A stretch of DNA of 64,000 bases from Salticus scenicus (taxonomy: Eukaryota > Arthropoda > Arachnida > Araneae > Salticidae). This document shows, piece after piece, positions 56,965-64,000 of this stretch. The position numbers were made by a program, and so were the translations under genes. The stretch covers positions 357,103,602-357,167,601 of the forward strand of contig OZ005652.1 of NCBI GenBank assembly GCA_963930645.1, written 5' to 3'. A model generated the notes under the pieces. It saw only the letters and a list, made by a program, of their open reading frames with translations. It ran no database searches and was not told where the DNA came from. How positions within the stretch are numbered: position 1 is the first letter of the stretch; each line of letters begins with the position of its first letter.

Positions 56965-58378
56965 TTATTACTTTCTTCTATATGTAATATAGAGAAAGTA
57001 TTGGATTCGTAAAAATTTTCGACCTCGGGTTTTTGATGGATTTACACGTTTTGAGAGCTGTAGAATACGATTTGACCCTTTTTAGAAAATGTCTGTCTGT
57101 CTGTCTGTCTGTCAGTCTGTCTGTGTGTGTGTGTGTGACAAAATTTTGTGGCAACTGTATCTCAGGAACTACTGCACAGAATTTCATACAAATTAGTATG
57201 TAGTTGCACCTTGACATAAATTAGTGCCTATCAACTTTTGGTAAAAATTGTCTAACAGGTTGCGTTGCCATCCCGCTTTTTCTAAATTTTTAACATGGTG
57301 ATATAGGACAAAATTTTGTATAAATGTGCATAAAGATAATTATTTTTTAGTAATCATTATGAAATTTACAAGAATTATTTATAATAGAGGTAGTCAACTG
57401 GGGAAAAATTGTTGTATGCGTAGGAGCCTCGAGAACCCCCCTGGGGGGGAAGTCCCCCCTCAAGCGGAGTAAATTTTCAAGATGGGTATCTTTCGAAAGG
57501 TCTCGTCAATACCTTTAAAACGAATGGTTGAACTATAAATCTGTGATAATTTAAAACAAAGTTATCGATTTTTTTTACTTTTAACAAAAAGTAACTTAGA
57601 AAAAAAATCGTATTTTTTTTTTTTTTTTCTTTTTAAACGAAATTTCACCAGACTTGGTACAGTCGGTAACAGAAGTGTCCGAACACTAGCAAAAATTCCT
57701 ATGTAAAAAAAGTACACTTCATAAGGTTTTGTTAAATAAATCCTTATCGAATCATGTTCTTAGACTGACTAAGAACATGATTCGATAAGGATTTATTTAA
57801 CAAAACCGTATGAAGTGTACTTTTTTTACATAGGAATTTTTGCTAGTGTTCGGACACTTTTTTGACCGACTGTATTTAGTTGGCCCCTGAGATAAACTGG
57901 GGCTGATTAGATTTGGGGATCAATCACTCAACAGGTGGTGCTGTGATCGTATTTTTTCTAAATTTGTTACATGGCAGTATATAGGACAAAATTTCGTATA
58001 AATGTACATAATGGGAGTTATTCTTAACCTGTAATTGTGAAATTAATATGAATTATTGATAATAGTAGTAGTTAATTAGGAAAAAAATCTCGGTCATCGC
58101 TTCCCTCCCCCCAGGGGAAAGTACCCCCCAAGGGAAGGGGGGGGGGGGGTAAATTTTCAAGATGGGTATCTTTCGATAGGTCTCGTCAATATCTTTAAAA
58201 CGAATGGTTGAACTATAAATATGTGATAATTTAAAACAAAGTTATCGATTTTTTTTTTTTTTTTTTTACAAAAAAAAAGCTTTGAAAAAAAAATCGTATT
58301 TTTTTTTAATATTGTTACTGTGTGAATTTGTATAGGAAAATACAGAAGAAAGTCTTGTGGTGGCCACAGCATACTAGT
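56965..58378 (+). repeat. Dispersed repeat D, copy D2 (with internal duplication)
   Basis: Left part: AGAAAGTATTGGATTCG, TTTTCGACCTCGGGTTTTTG, (CTGT)n and (GT)n. Right end: GAAGAAAGTCTTGTGGTGGC, then CACAGCATACTAGTTTTA. An internal segment occurs twice: AAATTTTCAAGATGGGTATC begins at 57,471 and again at 58,151. The 680-bp spacing is about 463 bp plus the 217-bp MITE inserted between. Contains C/G palindromes at about 57,436-57,461 and 58,106-58,150. Confidence 0.65.
57658..57874. mobile_element. Palindromic Tc1/mariner-like MITE, copy 2 (complete)
   Basis: Begins TACAGTCGGTAACAGAAGTG and ends in the complement-like CACTTTTTTGACCGACTGTA. Almost the whole element is one hairpin with arms of about 100 bp around GACTGACTAAGAACATG near 57,765. 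TA borders both sides. Repeat D1 preserves the pre-insertion site (CTTGGTAATTAGTTGG on its complement), which shows precise insertion at TA with TA duplication. A sister copy is at 3,578. Confidence 0.92.
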
Positions 58379-59504
58379 TTTATTGAAGAATTTGTTTAAT
58401 AGCGTACTTCAAATAATTTAATATCTAAGTTTATGCAATGATGACATGTATTACAGCTAAAAACTTTTAGATGTATAGTTTCAATAATTTTCCTTTAAAA
58501 ATAATTGATGAATTGACTTTTCTTCTACATTTTTTCTCCTTTATTTTGTGAATGCTGTTTCTCTTCAACTTGATAAACAAATCTCCTTCCTCCCCAATAG
58601 ACAACCCAAATAAACGCTGATGCGGCAATTATCGGTTACATGTTGTTTTTAAGTACAGCTGGTTTTCTGATTTATTGCGTGCAGTCAGAGATATAAGTGT
58701 GCGCGCGTGTGTAGTATTTTTTATGCATGGAAAAATTCAAGAAAAAGAATTTCACTTGTTAATATAATGTATAATTTTACTTCAAATATGTTTTCGAGTA
58801 TGTTTATTTACATTTTTTCAACAAAATATAAAATTGCTTAGACCTCTGTTCATCTATCCGCTAATTTCCATTTCCAAAATATTTTTAGAATTCCATAAAA
58901 CTCATATATATTATTACAGGTTTTCCAGATTTATTGTAGGAAGCTTGTCATAAAAAGTTGTATAGGTAGCACAAATGGTTTCAGTATAAAAATTCATAAA
59001 AAAAAAATGTTGATACATTACAGTCTAGGAGAAATTTCTTATCAGCGCACGCAAAAATTTTTATACAACGTTAAAATTATAAATCAACATAGATTTTAAA
59101 GATGCAATAAAAAATGTTTCCAATAAAAAAATAATAAAATAAATATTTGTTATTCATTTATTAGCGATGTGTAAAAGTATTCTCATCCGTTACGGAAAAT
59201 TGACGGGGGAACTATTTCAGTTTCGTAAAAGTGAAATTATTCTTCTTACTTGAATTAAAATAATAATAATTATTATTATTATAAATAAAATAAAATAGTC
59301 TGTTATGGTTACCACTTTTTTTTCTGTTTATAATGATTTATAAAAATTACATATTATTAAAAATTTTTCCTGCGATGAAGGCAGTCGATTTGATTTTCAT
59401 TTCAAAGAAGCATATACTGTACTAAATTTCGAAAGAAAATCAATTTTATACCAAAATCTGAGAAAATAATTTTATTTATTTTTTTTAAGTATTTTACATT
59501 CTTA
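58379..59504. other. AT-rich DNA, nothing recognised
   Basis: About 1.1 kb without motif. ATT/AAT runs near 59,261-59,290. Confidence 0.45.
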
Positions 59505-60565
59505 TATGTATATATGTAAAAGAAGAAAAATTTCGACTTCCGGTTTTCGATGTATTTTCATGTTTTGAGATTCCAGAACACGATTTGACCATTTTTAGAG
59601 ACGCTGTATCTCACGAACGAATGGACGAAATTTAACCAAACTTAATATGGCCAGGCCATGATTAAAATCTTTCCCGGTTACGTTTGTGGATCATTCACTC
59701 AATACATAGCTCTATATTTCTACTTCTTCGTAATTTTCAGTATGACGCAGTATATGAGGAAATTTCATATAAATGTACTAATGATAATTATTTTTTTTTT
59801 ATTTTTAAAATGAATTAAAAAATAAACATTTAAGTAACTAACAACCAACTAGGATTTTTTTCCCTGTGAGGGACTAAATTTTCAGTGCTTGTATTTTTCA
59901 AAAGAACTCGTCAGTACCTTTTAAGTAAATAACTGAACCAAATTTGTACTAAATTAAAATGAAGTTATAAATTATATTCAATTAAATAAAAAAAGCATTT
60001 TTTTAAGATTTTGGCACAAAATTGATTGATTTTTTTTTTCCGATATTGAGAAACATTGTTCTAAGATGGAAATCGTTTGCATGCATTCGGGAAAATAATC
60101 TTATCAAAATATCTGCACAACACGAATTTGCATAATAAAAAAATACATTAGAAAGTTTTGTGGTGCTACAACATACTAGTTTTTGTCAGAAATAAAAAAA
60201 TCAATAAATTTGATTAAATATATCACAGATATATAATTCAACCGTTCGTTTTAAAGATATTGACAAATTCTTTTCAAGGATATACCCATATTGGAAATTT
60301 ACTTTATCTGGTATACTTCTCCCTCAGGGGTGGGGGAAGCAATGTTTGTACATTGACAAAAAAAAAAGTAGAAGGAGTAAATATTTTGGACTACTATCAC
60401 TTTTATAAATTTGTGTGCACACACCGAGAGACAAATAGACAATTTTTCAAATCAAATTCATCAGAACAACCCAAAACGTGTAAAATCTATCGAAAACCGG
60501 ATGTCGAAAATTTTCCCGAATCTATTGCTTTCTTCTTAAATACACTTAAGGAAGAAAAAATAAAA
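59505..60565. repeat. Dispersed repeat D, two parts in inverted arrangement (D3)
   Basis: The plus-oriented part (about 59,505-60,190) has TTTCGACTTCCGGTTTTCGA, CTGTATCTCACGAACGAATG and a right end AGAAAGTTTTGTGG...CATACTAGTTTT. From about 60,225 the sequence runs in the opposite orientation (ACCGTTCGTTTTAAAG through CGAAAACCGGATGTCGAAAA near 60,493). The 105-residue frame at 60,260-60,577 is the antisense of the repeat. Head-to-head copies or a fold-back form. Confidence 0.55.
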
Positions 60566-60999
60566 ATAAAACATTAATTATGAATATTTATTATTATTCT
60601 AATAATTTTCTCCCGTCCATTTAATATAAATATATAAATTAAGATTCATAATTTTTATTTTATTAAATTTATTAAATCGATAATAAAAATAATAAAAATG
60701 CAACTAGAAAGTTAACGACTATCATAACTTACTTAAAACGGATCAACTGAATATTCGCTTTCTAGAAATCCTTTTATTATAAAAATGGCTTTAGATTCAA
60801 ACACTTTTAAAAAATAGTATTTAAAAAATAATAGAAAATCAAATTAATAATTGAATTACTTACTCATATATTCTTTTTTCATGATTTAACATCGTTCAGT
60901 CTCGAAGCTAAGCTACGCCCGCAGACTACAATAACGAACAAACTTCGTATGAAATGGCAGATGGCGAGCGAATTTCAAATCAACAGAAAATAAATGACA
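60566..60999. other. AT-rich DNA, nothing recognised
   Basis: No supported feature. A GC-richer patch at about 60,895-61,010 adjoins the next repeat. Confidence 0.4.
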
Positions 61000-61270
61000 G
61001 CGCCCTCTAGGCATACAAATTGATTATGGCCTAGTAATTTGTGGCCACAACATGAAAAACATGATGTTGGCCTTGTAGTGATAGCCTGCATAAGGCCAGC
61101 TGTTTTTATGCCATTTCTGGGCCACCGACCATTTTTCTTTAGGCGTTCAATACTGCTGGCAGCTATAAACGGCCCCCTTCTGGAGTTATGTGGGGCAACC
61201 GGCAACTGATTGCAAGTGCAGGTTGCCGGCTGCAGGCCATAACGAGCCCATCAGTATAAGTTTTGCTGGG
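61000..61270. repeat. GC-richer repeat block ending GTTTTGCTGGG
   Basis: Contains GCCAGCTG, GCTGGCAGCTAT, TTGCCGGCTGCAGGCCATAA and GGGCCACC words, like the block at 53,052-53,490 but inverted overall. The end GTTTTGCTGGG is the exact complement of the CCCAGCAAAAC start there. It is either the far end of an 8.2-kb element or a separate copy. Confidence 0.5.
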
Positions 61271-61449
61271 CTGTTAACTAAAAGGATTAAAAACCACACA
61301 ATTAAATTTCCTCATTAATGTAATTCCAGAGATGAATTTTTATGATATTTTATTTTGTAGTTTATTTTCCTAGTTATTCACTATCGAATTTAAGAAAAAT
61401 ATTTACATTTAACATTGAACTTTGACCTACTCTAATTATTTTAGTTATT

Positions 61450-61720
61450 AATTATAGAAGCATAAATAAGCATGGGGCATCATAAACTTATTACTTTGAT
61501 ATTAATATTTAAAATTTACACACATAAATTTAATTCAAAGAGATTTTTGCCAATATATAAAGGTCTAATAATCCCATTTTTGACCAGGTGAACGACTTTT
61601 GATGACCTGTATAATATCCCATAATAATAGTAGATAAAAATAAAAATTGTTTTGATCATATCTCATATGTGCCTATAAGTAACACAAGTATCTAAAGAAA
61701 CATAATTATAAGATAAAGAA
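61450..61720 (-). repeat. Dispersed repeat F, copy 2
   Basis: The complement contains ACAGGTCATCAAAAGTCGTT, AATGGGATTATTAGACCTTT and AATCTCTTTGAATTAAATTT, matching 49,795-50,095. Confidence 0.65.
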
Positions 61721-62299
61721 CTTTTTATAAACCATGTTTCTAAATTTTCTGTTAAATCATAGCTATAGAACTAACTACATTAGCACTTTATCAATGCGTA
61801 TTGTTACGAAATTGTAAATAATTGTATTTATTTTTGTATAAATTATTTTAAAGAGGCTTAGTAAGTTGATAAAATGTCAATTTTCTGCATTTCCAGCTAT
61901 TTTTTGCGTTAAAATAGCTTAATTTTCCCTTTTTAAACGTATTAAAAAGCTTCAATAGACAGGTAATGGATTTGGCGCCAAATTCAGCGACTTTTGGGGG
62001 GAGGAAATCGTTATCGATATTCCAAAGATGAACATTCGAATGTGATTGGTTAAAGAGTTACGGGAAATGAATTAAAAAAGAATAAAATTGGTTTTAAAAA
62101 TAAAATATTAATCCTTTAAGAACAACATATATATTGCATCATGAACTTTATTAGCCCTTTATCGATGTATATAAAATCTTTAAAGTGATAATGACGTCAA
62201 TCTTTTCCAGATGCATAATTTAACTTTCAAATTTTTTTAACGCTCACGTTTAATTAAATGTATTTATTTTTATGGCGAAAGAAAATGAACTCTCTCTTT
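61721..62299. other. AT-rich DNA, nothing recognised
   Basis: No motif or repeat assigned. Confidence 0.4.
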
Positions 62300-62585
62300 T
62301 TTTTTGGCAACAATTAAATTATAGCTAATATTTTAATGACTATTTTTATTGCTGTTAGGAGCTTATTATTTTAATATTTTAATTAATTAAAAGAAAACTA
62401 TTCGAAAATTCAAAAATCTGACTTCGAAGTATTGTGTTGTCACCGGGTTCTGAGCTACTGTGAAAGTTTCAAATATCTAGCTAGCAGGGAAGTTAGTTAA
62501 AAAGAGATTGTAAGATTTGTACCGGACAAACAAACAAACACACAAACAAACAAGAACAGAAGTTAATAAAAACATGGTAAAAAAT
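62300..62585 (-). repeat. Helitron A-related 5' fragment, second copy
   Basis: Matches 21,030-21,300 in order: TTAAATTATAGCTAATATTT, a TTAATTAAAAGAAAACTA-like stretch, a GACTTCGAAGTATTGTGTTG core, GGGAAGTTAGTTAAAA, then GACAAACAAACAAACA. On the minus strand it runs like a Helitron 5' region. No 3' end is present. Confidence 0.6.
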
Positions 62586-62654
62586 AGTCTAGAAACCCAC
62601 TTCCTTGATTTTATACACTTGAATTACCTACATATCATGTTCAATAGGGTAAAG

Positions 62655-62691
<37 letters not shown>

Positions 62692-64000
62692 ACAAATATA
62701 ATAGAATCAAAAAATTATGTTTTGTGCAGAATAAGAAAAATGTTTCAGCATTTTTTGAAAATATTTTAAGGAACCCCTTTTGCTCCAAAATGTCAAAAAA
62801 CTCCAAAAAATTAAGATTGTTTTCTTCATTAAAACTCATCTATAAATGTCTCTCCTTATATTGAATAGTAGTGAAAGTTTATTTAAAAATTGTTTATTTA
62901 AAGGGTGTGCAAAGCTTAAACATTGTCTGATATTATCTTGAATGTCTACAGTTGCATCAAAAATGTCATAACATTCGAAAAACTGGGTATTTTAATATTA
63001 TATTTAAAGCATAGTTAATTCATCTCTCCTAAATGACAAATAACGAAAAAAAAAATAATAATTAAATATTTATCGGTGCAGATTTATTGCAGAATGTGCC
63101 TAATAATATTATCACTATTTTTAATAGTATTATTTAAAATATTTAATATTAAATAAGCGAAATATTATTACCTGTAAATGATGGTATAAAGATATTTTTT
63201 AAAAATGTAACAACTTAGCACGAAAAATGTTATTTTTGAATTGTGAAACATTTTAATACAATCACAAAATATTTCGAGGTTCAAATTTAGCAAACAGAAA
63301 AATAAAAAGTCATTTAATAATCAAATTCAGACGCTGCGGCTGATAACTTGGTGCCTTCAGAGGCAACATGTTTGTTTACTTTGTAAAGAAGTACTTATCT
63401 TGGATCGTGTCAGAACTTGTTTTACGTGTGTGAATCTTGTTCCTAAATTTTGGTCTCCTTTGATCTGCGAGCGAATTTATTTAGAATTTAATAGAATGTA
63501 AGATTTTATTCATGCTTTAATTTTGTTTTTCAGCAAGAGTTTCAATAAGGAGCTAGAAATGATGTTCAAAGTCCGGGTAGAAATCGTGTTATATAATAGT
63601 ATCCACACATGAAAAAAAAAAAAAAAATATGCAGTTTTGTTTGTTTGTAAAGAATAATTTACAGTCCAATAAGAATTCAATGCTACTCACTCTCACCAAA
63701 CTTTCCGCTTTTATTGCAGATAAATTAGATCTAATCTGAAATCTTAATTAGTACAAGACTTTAATAAACCCCATAAAATGCAAGAACTCAGAACAATTGT
63801 TTGTTTCGGTTTGAAAAGAATAAAAAAAAAAAAGCACGACTCTTCTTTGTTCGAACAAAGTAGACACGAGAGCAGCAAACAAAGCGTCATCGCACATAAA
63901 CACACACAGAATTGTGTGCTGCCGCTTTGTTTGCAACTCCTGTATTTTACAGTGTTTATTCAAAGTCTTGCACTTATTATTTTTTAACGCCAGTTTTGTG
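62586..64000. other. AT-rich DNA; one hairpin at 63,875-63,934
   Basis: Poly(T) at about 62,659-62,685. A perfect 12-bp inverted repeat GCAAACAAAGCG / CGCTTTGTTTGC (63,875-63,886 and 63,923-63,934) encloses a 36-base loop rich in CA. Open frames of 69-71 residues there lie opposite each other and are not convincing. Confidence 0.45.

Noticed and set aside
60260..60577. 105-residue plus-strand frame
   Set aside because: It reads antisense through repeat D; other D copies lack the frame.

Overview
The window looks like non-genic nuclear DNA of an AT-rich animal, most likely an arthropod and possibly a spider. That is inferred from base composition, the long (TA)n and poly(A/T) tracts, and the set of transposon families; nothing in the sequence names the species. 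I find no host protein gene, no rRNA and no intact tRNA. Every recognisable coding stretch belongs to a mobile element. The small open frames across the rest are AT-rich noise or microsatellite translations.

Layout. 0-6.6 kb: AT-rich DNA with microsatellites, a palindromic TA-type MITE and a possible mariner-like remnant. 6.62-8.83 kb: a decayed terminal-inverted-repeat DNA transposon with a frameshifted transposase on the minus strand. 12.39-19.16 kb: four head-to-tail copies of a non-autonomous Helitron (family A); the last copy carries a 1.6-kb Harbinger-like insertion with TAA target duplication. 20.2-20.6 kb: a ~113-bp tandem repeat. 23.72-30.43 kb: two head-to-tail copies of a second non-autonomous Helitron (family B), joined exactly 3' CTAG to 5' TC; the first copy contains a Penelope-like retroelement fragment with an internal inversion. 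31.15-40.35 kb: a region bounded by inverted CACTGTTAAAAATTT termini and TA dinucleotides. It holds a minisatellite, tRNA-derived SINE copies, a fold-back element, a ~0.8-kb tandem array and a hAT-like MITE. 42.58-49.42 kb: a nearly complete autonomous Helitron (C) coding a Rep/helicase split by one in-frame TGA. 50.51-52.67 kb: a pogo/jerky-type element with a C-terminal DDE transposase. 53-64 kb: dispersed repeats, including a second palindromic MITE whose empty site can be read from another copy of its host repeat.

How the parts relate. The A and B arrays code for nothing and would need a Rep/helicase supplied in trans. Family A shares an internal block of about 90 bp with the 5' noncoding part of Helitron C, which suggests that a C-type transposase mobilised it. 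Copies can be compared within the window, so several insertions can be dated relative to their hosts: Harbinger element inside Helitron A4, Penelope fragment inside Helitron B1, palindromic MITE inside repeat D2, hAT MITE inside array E.

The strongest unusual observations are the two separate tandem Helitron arrays, the single stop and the altered Walker A motif in Helitron C, and the inverted Penelope insertion. All reading was by eye; percent identities and family names need alignment and database searches.
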